Source: Candidatus Omnitrophota bacterium
Lineage (GTDB): Bacteria; Omnitrophota; Gorgyraeia; JABMRN01; RBG-13-46-9
Direction of reading: 5' to 3'
Assembly (NCBI GenBank): GCA_016782445.1
Contig: JADHYM010000009.1
Coordinates: 1-43,071 of the forward strand
DNA length: 43,071 bases
Shown here: in pieces, positions 8,947 through 15,560 of the stretch
How positions within the stretch are numbered: the first letter of the stretch is position 1
Layout of the letters: every line of letters starts with the position of its first letter
The notes under the pieces: model-generated
The model's input: only the letters and a program-made list of their open reading frames with translations
Databases searched by the model: none
Told to the model about the DNA's origin: nothing
Position numbers and translations under genes: made by a program

Positions 8947-9871
8947 ATACGCTTTTATTCTACTCGCGTTTTTTTTAATGCCGCGTGCGGCACCTGCCGC
9001 GGATTCTGACAGGCTTGTCTCGGAAGGAAATAAGCTTTACGAGGCAGAGGACTATACGGCTGCGCTCGAGAGGTACAAGAAGGCAGAGGAGCTTTTGCCG
9101 GATTCACCTTTAATAAAGTTCGACGTCGGCGCAGCGCTCTACAAGACCAAAAGTTACAAAGAGGCAGTGTCAGCTTTTACACAGTCACTCGCCTCGGAAG
9201 ACTCGCGTCTTGAAGAGGGCGCAAACTACAACCTGGGGAACACAAAATACAGAATCGGCGCCGCGAGGCAAGAAAAAGATCCCGAGGCCGCGATGAGCGT
9301 CATGAAAGAGTCTTTAAAATATTACAAAAGAGCCATAGGGTTAAACCCTGATGACGAGGACCCTAAGTTTAACTACGAGTTTGTTGAGAAAAAACTAGAA
9401 GAGCTGAAAAAGAAACAAGAAGAACAAAAGAAAGACGAGAACAAGGAGCAAGACAAAGAGGACAAAGAGGATCAGCAAGATAAAGAGGATAAGAAAGACC
9501 AGCAAGACAAGCAGGACGAGAAAGACAAACAAGACGAGAAAGACAAGCAAGACGAGAAAGACAAGCAAGACGAGAAAGACAAACAAGACGAAAAAGACAA
9601 GCAAGACGAGAAAGACAAACAAGACGAAAAAGACAAGCAAGACGAGCAGGATAAGCAAGACGAGCAGGATAAACAAGATGAGCAAGACAAGCAAGAGCCG
9701 CAAGGCCAAGAGATGCCCCGCGAGAGCGCGTCTCAAGATTATCACGGCGGGGATATGTCTAAAGAAGAGGCTAAAATGCTTTTAGAGGGCCATGAGCATG
9801 AAGAGGAAGAAACAGGCGATAAAATGAAAAAAATCGGAGCTTCAAGCGATGATGTGCTTAAGAACTGGTAA
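8939..9871 (+). CDS. batC: BatC-like TPR protein with long charged repeat tail
   Basis: This 310-residue protein has a signal peptide ending near APAAD. Three or so TPR motifs (about 22-145, with NKLYEAEDYTAALERYKKAEELLPDSP) are followed by a charged low-complexity stretch. That stretch is built from the hexapeptide KDKQDE repeated about eight times and then a QDKQDE variant (about 155-250). The end is acidic. TPR proteins of Bat operons are presumed periplasmic scaffolds for the vWA pair. The tail should be extended and disordered. Overlaps with the genes on both sides support translational coupling. Confidence 0.85.
   Translation: MLKYAFILLAFFLMPRAAPAADSDRLVSEGNKLYEAEDYTAALERYKKAEELLPDSPLIKFDVGAALYKTKSYKEAVSAFTQSLASEDSRLEEGANYNLGNTKYRIGAARQEKDPEAAMSVMKESLKYYKRAIGLNPDDEDPKFNYEFVEKKLEELKKKQEEQKKDENKEQDKEDKEDQQDKEDKKDQQDKQDEKDKQDEKDKQDEKDKQDEKDKQDEKDKQDEKDKQDEKDKQDEQDKQDEQDKQDEQDKQEPQGQEMPRESASQDYHGGDMSKEEAKMLLEGHEHEEEETGDKMKKIGASSDDVLKNW
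9480..9690 (+). repeat. 18-base tandem repeat in batC
   Basis: An in-frame tandem of the unit AAAGACAAGCAAGACGAG, with silent A/G changes (caa/cag, aag/aaa), encodes KDKQDE. The last third switches to an AGCAGGATAAGCAAGACG variant encoding QDKQDE. Copy number is likely to vary between strains by slippage. Confidence 0.9.
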
Positions 9872-11693
9872 GACGCGAATAGTCATTTTGTTGTTTTTAT
9901 TTTGCGCCCTTATTATACCCGCAATCATTTCACATGCTGCCAGGGAAATAGGGTTTCGCGTTACAGCGGATAAGACCGTGGTCTCGCTCGGAACCAGATT
10001 CCAGATGAACATCATTTTTGACGAGATGCGCGACATACCGCCTCCTGATATACCAAGCACGGAAGAGTTTAAGATACGCTACCTCGGGCCGTCGAGCCGC
10101 GTTTCGATCGTGAACGGCCAGATGGCGAGTTCCATAACGCATATATACACGTTAATCCCGCTCAAAGAAGGTACTTTTAAGCTCGGTCCTTATTCGTTTA
10201 ATTACAGGGGTGATACGTACTCGTCAAACGCCTTTACCGTTCAAGTAATAACAGGAGCCGTTCCCCAACAGAGCGCGCAAAGAACCGATCGTTATAGAAA
10301 GAGCGGGGAATATGGCGACAGGGCATTTCTCGTAATGAAGGCGGGAAAAACAAGGGCTTATATAAACGAGCTCATACCGTTATCTGTAAAACTTTACGCG
10401 GACAGGCTTTCGATAAGGGATATACAGTACCCTGAGTTTGAGCAGCAGAGTTTTTCCGTTCAGGCGTTCGGCGATCCCACGCAGTACCGCGAATACTCAG
10501 GCGGTGTGCCGTACGGCGTAATGGAGTTTAAAACCTATATATTCGGCACGCGTGCGGGTAAATTTTTCATCGGGCCCGCGATACTTAAGGGCAACGTCAT
10601 GACACAAAAAAGAAGCCGATCGCCTTTTTCAAGGGGCGCGTATGACGACGAGGATTTATTCGAAAGCTTCTTCGGCGCCTACGATATTTTTCCGCTCGAG
10701 CTTGAATCAAACGAGGTCCCGATGGTTGTGCTGGCGCTTCCGAAAAAGGGCCGGCCCGAAAGCTTTAATGGCGCGGTGGGCAAATTCCGCTTTAATTTAA
10801 GCGCGAGTCCCCGCGAGGTAAAAGTAGGGGATCCGATTACCCTAAAGATGTTTGTTACGGGAGAGGGGAATTTTAACACAGTTCTTGCGCCGAAGCTTGA
10901 TCTAGGGGAACATTTCAAAACTTACAAGGCCGAGGTTTCAAAGCAGGAAAAAACAAAGGTCTTTGAACAGGTGCTGCTTCCCACCAGCCACTCCATTACG
11001 GAAATTCCGCCGGTTAAATTTTCATTTTTTGACCCTGTAGCGAAGAAATACAAAACCGTGACGACAAAGCCCATAAAGGTAAAGGTGGAAAAGTCTGACA
11101 GTCCCGGGCATTTAAGGATAGTGGAGGATGGAAAAGCTGCGTACATGGGATCGGTTCCACAGGAGGAGGTCCTGGGCCGTGATATAGTATATATAAAGGA
11201 GAGCCCCGGGGCCTTTAGGAAAAAGGGCCCTTATCTCTATAAAAACAAACTGTTTCTCGGAGCCAATATCTTTGTGTTTTTCATCTTTTTAGGGCTTCTT
11301 TTTATCGAAAAAAGGCAGGAGCGCTTGCGTAAGGATGTCAGGTATGCGAGGCGTCTGGTAGCGCCCAAGAACGCCAGGATGAACATAAAACGAGTCAGGA
11401 TCCATATGGAGAGGGGCCAGCTCGAAAAATTTTATGACGTCATATTCAAGACGCTGCAAGGCTATTTCGGCGATAAATTCCACCTTCCTTCAAGCGGCAT
11501 AACAGGTACCATAGTAGATGAGGTTCTCGCGCCAAAAGGCGTAAAAGAAAATATTCTTAAAAAGACACGGGCGCTTTTTGAGGATTGCGACATGGCGCGT
11601 TATGCCCCCTCAAGTCTTGACGCGAAAAAAATGGGAGAGTCGTTTCGCTCGGCCCTCGAAATAATAGATTATTTCGAAAGGAAAAGATTATGA
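9849..11693 (+). CDS. batD: BatD-like protein
   Basis: This 614-residue protein has a signal peptide (hydrophobic core around 11-25), several BatD-type beta domains (first with VTADKTVVSLGTRFQMNI, later SPREVKVGDPITLKMFVTG) and a transmembrane helix near 475-491. A cytosolic helical C-terminal domain ends in FERKRL. The start lies inside the end of batC (two adjacent ATGs; either could serve). The stop overlaps the next gene as ATGA. BatD proteins are large envelope components of aerotolerance operons. The short BatD-like gene upstream shares the same fold order, so the operon carries two such proteins. Confidence 0.88.
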   Translation: MMCLRTGKTRIVILLFLFCALIIPAIISHAAREIGFRVTADKTVVSLGTRFQMNIIFDEMRDIPPPDIPSTEEFKIRYLGPSSRVSIVNGQMASSITHIYTLIPLKEGTFKLGPYSFNYRGDTYSSNAFTVQVITGAVPQQSAQRTDRYRKSGEYGDRAFLVMKAGKTRAYINELIPLSVKLYADRLSIRDIQYPEFEQQSFSVQAFGDPTQYREYSGGVPYGVMEFKTYIFGTRAGKFFIGPAILKGNVMTQKRSRSPFSRGAYDDEDLFESFFGAYDIFPLELESNEVPMVVLALPKKGRPESFNGAVGKFRFNLSASPREVKVGDPITLKMFVTGEGNFNTVLAPKLDLGEHFKTYKAEVSKQEKTKVFEQVLLPTSHSITEIPPVKFSFFDPVAKKYKTVTTKPIKVKVEKSDSPGHLRIVEDGKAAYMGSVPQEEVLGRDIVYIKESPGAFRKKGPYLYKNKLFLGANIFVFFIFLGLLFIEKRQERLRKDVRYARRLVAPKNARMNIKRVRIHMERGQLEKFYDVIFKTLQGYFGDKFHLPSSGITGTIVDEVLAPKGVKENILKKTRALFEDCDMARYAPSSLDAKKMGESFRSALEIIDYFERKRL

Positions 11694-12463
11694 AAACAAC
11701 TCGGGGTGCGCTTTTATTCCTCATCTTCTTTTGCATGGCAGGATTTTTTTCCGGCTGTACAAGCCAAAAAGTTCCGGGAGAACTCGAAGGGCTCTTCGAA
11801 AGCGCGGGTGAGTATTATAAAAAGGGCGACTACCCCCTGGCAATAGAAGATTATGAAAAAATACTTAACTCGGGTTACGAAACCGGCAATTTATATTACA
11901 ATGTCGGAAACAGCTACTTTAAGCAAAACATGATCGGCAAAGCGATAGTCAATTACAAAAGGGCGCTTCGTCTCCAGCCCAGAGACGGTGACGTGAGGTC
12001 CAATTACAAATTTGCATTTTCCACGGTAAAAAGAAACGTGTTCCCTAAGCAAAAGATATTTGTTTTAAAGCTTTTCGACATAGTCAACAAAAACCTGACG
12101 ACTAACGAGGTGACGATTGTCCTCTCCCTCGTAATCCTTATTTTCATGGTGAACGCGCTTCTTTATGTCTCTATTATACCCACGAGAAGGTTTTTCGTGC
12201 TTTCAAGCGTTGTGCTTATCCTTATCTTCCTGGCGAACGCGTATTTCCTCTATGCTAAGGCTTGCCTTATAGGAAAAGAGGCCGTAGTAATACAGGAAGC
12301 GCCGGATGCGAGATTCGAGCCCTTCCCGAGAGCGACAACGCACTTTACTCTTTATGAAGGGGAAGAAATCCTCGTCATCGAGCGCATGGATTCATGGTGC
12401 AAGATTAAACGCGTTGATGGGAAGATTGGGTGGGTCAAGGCTGAGGCGGTTGAGGTAATATGA
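11690..12463 (+). CDS. batE: BatE-like TPR lipoprotein with SH3-like end
   Basis: This 257-residue protein has a lipobox FSGC at the end of its signal peptide, so it is a predicted lipoprotein with Cys near residue 23. Two TPR units follow (YYKKGDYPLAIEDYEKIL and the next one). Two membrane helices lie near 143-165 and 170-190. A C-terminal SH3-like domain (EGEEILVIERMDSWCKIK...GWVKAEAVEVI) closes the protein. This is the layout of BatE proteins. It is coupled to batD by ATGA. Its own stop is again within ATGA, but the ATG opens a short reading frame through a repeat and not glgA. Confidence 0.85.
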   Translation: MKTTRGALLFLIFFCMAGFFSGCTSQKVPGELEGLFESAGEYYKKGDYPLAIEDYEKILNSGYETGNLYYNVGNSYFKQNMIGKAIVNYKRALRLQPRDGDVRSNYKFAFSTVKRNVFPKQKIFVLKLFDIVNKNLTTNEVTIVLSLVILIFMVNALLYVSIIPTRRFFVLSSVVLILIFLANAYFLYAKACLIGKEAVVIQEAPDARFEPFPRATTHFTLYEGEEILVIERMDSWCKIKRVDGKIGWVKAEAVEVI

Positions 12464-12475
12464 ATATATTTGAAT

Positions 12476-12657
12476 GGGTTGCGGTCGCGTCGGTCGGTCG
12501 CGTCCCTTGCGGTCTGCATTTTGCATTGAGGAGCTCGGGACTCCCTTCGGTCGTCGCGCGAAACGTGGGTCGTCAGCCGGTCGCGTGTATTTTATTCACG
12601 CAACCCATTGACGCAACCGTTTCTCGCGACACAACCGCAACCAATCGACGCAACCGG
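12476..12657 (+). repeat. GGTTGCG-type palindromic element (family C), batE-glgA
   Basis: This is the largest copy of the family. GGTTGCGGTCGCGTCGG on the left is answered by GACACAACCGCAACC and CGACGCAACCGG on the right, with an inner CGTGTATTTTATTCACG hairpin. AATATGAATAT occurs before the element (12457-12467) and AATATATGAATAT after it (12661-12673), consistent with a target duplication around the glgA start codon. A 69-codon frame (12460-12669) crosses it. Confidence 0.75.
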
Positions 12658-12665
12658 ATTAATAT

Positions 12666-14066
12666 ATGAATATTCTATTCGCATCCCCAGAAGTGGTCCC
12701 TTTCGCCAAAACAGGCGGTTTAGCTGACGTTGCCGGCAGCCTCCCGAAAGAGCTTGCCAGGGAAGGGCAAGCCGTAAAAGTAATACTCCCGTTCTATAAA
12801 TCCGTCAAAAACCTTGATCTTTCGCTTAAACCGAAAAAGATCGGCTCGTTCGCATTTCTTACATATGAAGATTCAGGCATTGAGTACGTATTCGTCGTGA
12901 ATGACAAATATTACGACAGAGATGCGCTCTATGGCGATAAAACAGGCGACTACCCGGATAATTACCTGCGTTTTAGCTACTACGCGAAGAGCATTGTCGA
13001 ATTTGCCCTGCATTCAGGCTTTAAGCCGGACATAATTCACTTAAACGACTGGCAAACCGGCCTCGTGCCGATTTATCTAAAAATGGAGAACAGCCCTATA
13101 AAGACGCTTTTCACCATCCATAACATTGCTTATCAGGGCCTCTTTAAAAATAGTGTTTTAAAAGACATCAGTGTCCCGCGGGATTTTTATCATATAAACG
13201 GTATAGAGTATTACAACAAGATCTCCTTCTTAAAAGCAGGCATTATTTATTCAACGGCAATTAGCACAGTAAGCAAAAAATATTCAGAAGAGATCCTAAC
13301 CACGGAATTCGGATGCGGCATGGACGGAATATTAAAAACGCGCGCACACGACCTTTACGGAATACTAAACGGCGTTGATTACAAAGACTGGGACCCTAGA
13401 AATGATAAATACATCGCGGAAAAATACGGGCCGGAAACAATAGGGGGAAAAGTCTTTTGCAAAAAAGACCTTATAAACGCCTCAGGCCTGCTCGAAGACA
13501 CTATTGAGCGGCCCCTAATCGGTGTCATCTCACGCCTTGCCGAACAAAAGGGCATAGACTTACTCGCCGAAGCTGCCAGGGATATAGTGAATGCCGGCGC
13601 AAGCATCATCATTCTCGGAACAGGCGATGAAAAATACAACAAGATCTGCGCGGATCTAGCTGATGAATTCCCGGGCCGCGTTGCAAGCCTCATAAAATTC
13701 GACAACGCACTCGCACACAAAATCGAAGCAGGAAGCGACTTTTTTGCAATGCCCTCACGATACGAGCCATGCGGCTTAAACCAACTCTACAGCCTCCGCT
13801 ACGGCACACTCCCAATCGTGCGTGCAACAGGGGGCCTCGACGACACCATAACTGACCTCTACGCTGACCCGGAAAACGGAAACGGCATCAAATTCCAAGA
13901 CGCCACAAAAGACGCGCTCATCGAAGCGGTAAAGCGCGGCATTGCGCTCTACCAAAAACGTGACACTTGGCACTCCACACTGCGGAGGATTATGGGGCTC
14001 GACTATTCTTGGCAACGATCCGCCACATTCTACCGGGAGCTTTACAGTAAATTAATCAATAAATAA
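12666..14066 (+). CDS. glgA: Glycogen/starch synthase (ADP-glucose type)
   Basis: This 466-residue GT5 enzyme extends alpha-1,4-glucan chains from ADP-glucose. The N-terminal substrate motif KTGGLADVAG (K15) is present, as are HLNDWQTGL, TIHNIAYQG and the C-terminal donor-site block RYEPCGLNQLYSLRYG, whose Glu corresponds to E377 of the E. coli enzyme. Length is normal. The ATG lies in ATGA, overlapping the end of a short frame that runs through the preceding repeat; no classical ribosome site is seen. Palindromic elements flank the gene at both ends. A degenerate second copy of its 3' end lies about 70-120 bases further on. It links sugar phosphates to storage polysaccharide. Confidence 0.96.
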   Translation: MNILFASPEVVPFAKTGGLADVAGSLPKELAREGQAVKVILPFYKSVKNLDLSLKPKKIGSFAFLTYEDSGIEYVFVVNDKYYDRDALYGDKTGDYPDNYLRFSYYAKSIVEFALHSGFKPDIIHLNDWQTGLVPIYLKMENSPIKTLFTIHNIAYQGLFKNSVLKDISVPRDFYHINGIEYYNKISFLKAGIIYSTAISTVSKKYSEEILTTEFGCGMDGILKTRAHDLYGILNGVDYKDWDPRNDKYIAEKYGPETIGGKVFCKKDLINASGLLEDTIERPLIGVISRLAEQKGIDLLAEAARDIVNAGASIIILGTGDEKYNKICADLADEFPGRVASLIKFDNALAHKIEAGSDFFAMPSRYEPCGLNQLYSLRYGTLPIVRATGGLDDTITDLYADPENGNGIKFQDATKDALIEAVKRGIALYQKRDTWHSTLRRIMGLDYSWQRSATFYRELYSKLINK

Positions 14067-14070
14067 CAAC

Positions 14071-14123
14071 ACGCAATCGCAACCGACCGACGTTTCGCGC
14101 GACACAACCGCCACCGTCCGACG
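14071..14123 (+). repeat. GGTTGCG-type element (family C), right half only
   Basis: ACCGACCGACGTTTCGCGCG followed by ACACAACCGCCACCG matches the right arm of the complete copies. The left arm is missing. It starts 4 bases after the glgA stop. Confidence 0.65.
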
Positions 14124-14137
14124 TTCCCCATACCACC

Positions 14138-14185
14138 TCCGCCTCTCATTACCGCGAACTCTACTCGAAACTAATTAAACAGTAG
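14138..14185 (+). pseudogene. Relic of a glgA 3' end
   Basis: Sixteen consecutive positions translate as SASHYRELYSKLIKQ and stop, against SATFYRELYSKLINK and stop at the real glgA end. The two copies differ mostly at synonymous positions (CGG/CGC, GAG/GAA, CTT/CTC, AGT/TCG, TTA/CTA, ATC/ATT). The relic therefore diverged while still coding, or came from a related genome, rather than being a fresh duplication. A half palindromic element separates the two copies. The relic's stop codon lies at the edge of a family B repeat. Confidence 0.75.
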
Positions 14186-14318
14186 CTTCCGAAGGGCGCC
14201 TACCTCGCTGCTCACCCCATCTATTGTGATAAAAATCTCAAAATGTCGCTGAAGAGGGTGTAACCTTAAGTGTATGGCGCAAAAGTTCGCCTCTCGGTAG
14301 ACGCCCTCCGGAAGCTAC
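14182..14318 (+). repeat. Palindromic repeat family B, copy 1
   Basis: The terminal inverted repeat GTAGCTTCCG with GGGCGCCTACC is answered by GGTAGACGCCC with TCCGGAAGCTAC. The interior includes CTCACCCCATCTATTGT and CTTAAGTGTATGGCGCAAAA, which recur almost unchanged near 32.1 kb. No reading frame is convincing, so it is MITE-like. Confidence 0.82.
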
Positions 14319-14490
14319 TGTAGCAATCGCGTTTCTTATCTTAGGTTCGCGGTAATAGGTGGCTACGGTGAGAAAGTGGGTATCGGTGGCAGTTGCGTCG
14401 ATAGTCCGAAACGCTTTCGAGTTGGCATCCTTCCTTCACCTGATCTCAATCATCAAAACACAATATAAAATCTTTTTTTCAACACAAGCA
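14319..14490. other. Gene-free stretch with a possible half repeat and a palindrome
   Basis: I see no gene here. GTGGCAGTTGCGTCG near 14390 resembles a degenerate left arm of the GGTTGCG elements. A CGAAACGCTTTCG palindrome lies at 14407-14419. The rest is AT-rich without a recognisable signal. Confidence 0.5.
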
Positions 14491-14675
14491 TTAAAGCAGG
14501 GGATTGGGGTAGTGCTGGAGCGAAGCTTGAAAAAGTGCTCATACAATTGGCGCCATTTAACTGCGCAATATTTTGTGCAGTAGGTCATGAGCGCTTTTTC
14601 ACGCCAGCGACCGAGGAGGCGCCTATCCTCCGAGGGAGCGACGAGCGGAAGCACTGCCCCAAGCCCCTGCTTTAA
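14491..14675 (-). repeat. Palindromic repeat family A, copy 2 (reverse orientation)
   Basis: The inner part is the reverse complement of the copy at the window start. The outer arms pair as TTAAAGCAGGGG...GGGG...AGTGCT with AGCACTGCCCC...CCCCTGCTTTAA. These arms differ in sequence from those of the copy near 27.6 kb, although both sets pair. A rubredoxin promoter follows 15 bases later. Confidence 0.85.
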
Positions 14676-14689
14676 AGCCAAACTAAACC

Positions 14690-14718
14690 TTGAGGCGGAT
14701 TTATTTTAGAGGTATAAT
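14690..14718 (+). promoter_or_regulatory. Sigma70-type promoter of rubredoxin gene
   Basis: TTGAGG and TATAAT are separated by 17 bp, about 40 bases before the rubredoxin ATG. Confidence 0.7.
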
Positions 14719-14758
14719 TAAGACAGGTTTATTTTCTTGAAACAATGAGGGAGAAATA

Positions 14759-14920
14759 ATGAGCGAATACAACTGCACACGCTGTTCGTACGTCTACATA
14801 CCTTCAGATGGCGACCCATCGCAAGGCATTGTGAAAGGTATAACATTTGAAAACCTGCCCGATAGTTGGGCATGTCCCATCTGTGGAGCGTCAAAAGACA
14901 CGTTTAAGAAAAAGCCTTAA
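14759..14920 (+). CDS. Rubredoxin
   Basis: This 53-residue protein begins [13 protein letters not shown] and ends with [17 protein letters not shown]. The two C-x-x-C pairs (C6/C9 and C39/C42) are the iron ligands of a one-iron rubredoxin, a cytosolic one-electron carrier. In oxygen-sensitive bacteria rubredoxin often donates to superoxide reductase, rubrerythrin or flavodiiron proteins, none of which is in this window. A GAGGGAG ribosome site lies 5 bases upstream, and the gene has its own promoter. The linker between the pairs is the usual 29 residues. Identification is secure; its redox partner is unknown. Confidence 0.95.
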   Translation: MSEYNCTRCSYVYIPSDGDPSQGIVKGITFENLPDSWACPICGASKDTFKKKP

Positions 14921-14935
14921 TTTTTTCATGAACAA

Positions 14936-14960
14936 GTAGTTTCGAAACGCTTTCGAAAAG
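14936..14960. promoter_or_regulatory. LacI/cre-like palindrome
   Basis: TTTCGAAACGCTTTCGAAA is a near-perfect palindrome with a central CG, in the style of LacI-family or CcpA/cre operators. Partial copies occur near 14400 (GTCCGAAACGCTTTCGAG) and 15261 (GTCCCAAAACGCTTTCTGG). This copy lies between the rubredoxin gene and the following small membrane-protein gene. Confidence 0.45.
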
Positions 14961-14988
14961 AAGAGCCAACGAAACAATAGGAGGACAT

Positions 14989-15261
14989 ATGTCAAAGCCA
15001 AAAAAAATAAGACAAAGATTATTATGGAGTGGAGCTTTGCTTGCCGTCATTAGCTGCCTAAGCTTTATACTTTTCTGGACGTTTATAGTCGAAGATATAG
15101 AGGTATACCTCAATGATGATGGGACCTCCATTTTATCAGGTTGGTTTATAATAGCTTTTCTTGTAGGTATATTTGTGTTTTTAGTGGGAATTGCTTTGTT
15201 TTTATATCAAAAAATAAAAAAGCATTCTACCCCGGTTAAAATGGGCAGATTAGAAGGATAG
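14989..15261 (+). CDS. Small two-TM membrane protein of unknown function
   Basis: This 90-residue protein has a basic N-terminus (SKPKKIRQR), one membrane helix at about 12-34, an acidic loop (EDIEVYLNDDG) and a second helix at about 48-73, then a basic tail. A hairpin with both ends inside is expected from the positive-inside rule. AGGAGG lies 7 bases before the ATG, so it is a real gene. I do not recognise the family. Its place behind rubredoxin may mean co-transcription, but a palindromic operator-like site intervenes and base composition is lower in GC than in the large operons. Confidence 0.75.
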   Translation: MSKPKKIRQRLLWSGALLAVISCLSFILFWTFIVEDIEVYLNDDGTSILSGWFIIAFLVGIFVFLVGIALFLYQKIKKHSTPVKMGRLEG

Positions 15262-15297
15262 TCCCAAAACGCTTTCTGGTATAGATAGGACAAGAGG

Positions 15298-15452
15298 GAT
15301 GCTGGAAGCTAGGCGCTAGGTTCTGGCGGCTGGTATGGAAGCTGGAAACCAGAAGCAGGAAACCGGAAAGAAAAAATTCACATCCAGCCTCAAACCTCAA
15401 GCTTCAAGTGTCCATACTAGCAGCTAGTGCCCAGAAACCAGCTTCCAGTCCC
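15298..15452. repeat. Long imperfect hairpin (GCTGGAAGC type)
   Basis: GCTGGAAGCTAGGCGCTAGG with GCTGGTATGGA on the left is answered by TCCATACTAGCAGCTAGTGC with AACCAGCTTCCAG on the right. It fills the gap between the two-TM gene and the pgk promoter, and could terminate or insulate transcription. I found no second complete copy in the window; a shorter AAGCTTGAAGC block occurs in the guaB3 leader. Confidence 0.7.
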
Positions 15453-15489
15453 CTTGCCAAATCATTTCCAAAATCATCATTACAACCCA

Positions 15490-15518
15490 TTGACATAATC
15501 ACCAAATATAAGTATACT
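15490..15518 (+). promoter_or_regulatory. Sigma70-type promoter of pgk operon
   Basis: A perfect TTGACA and TATACT are separated by 17 bp. The ribosome site AAGGAGG at 15545-15551 precedes the ATG by 9 bases. This is the best promoter in the window and fits a highly expressed glycolytic operon. Confidence 0.85.
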
Positions 15519-15560
15519 ATATAACCTAATTCCCTTATTAGAACAAGGAGGCCATATAGT

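Noticed and set aside
9480-9690. CRISPR-like array
   Set aside because: The repeats are contiguous, have no spacers and lie in frame within batC.
9395-9745. Leucine/valine-rich frame on the reverse strand of batC
   Set aside because: It is the antisense of the KDKQDE array. The apparent hydrophobic repeats are a mirror of the acidic tandem repeat.
12460-12669. 69-codon frame as a real protein gene
   Set aside because: It consists almost wholly of the palindromic element and has no domain or compositional sign of a protein. I keep it only as a possible translational bridge.
14359-14583. Open frame in the glgA-rubredoxin gap
   Set aside because: It crosses a family A repeat, lacks a ribosome site and reads as chance.
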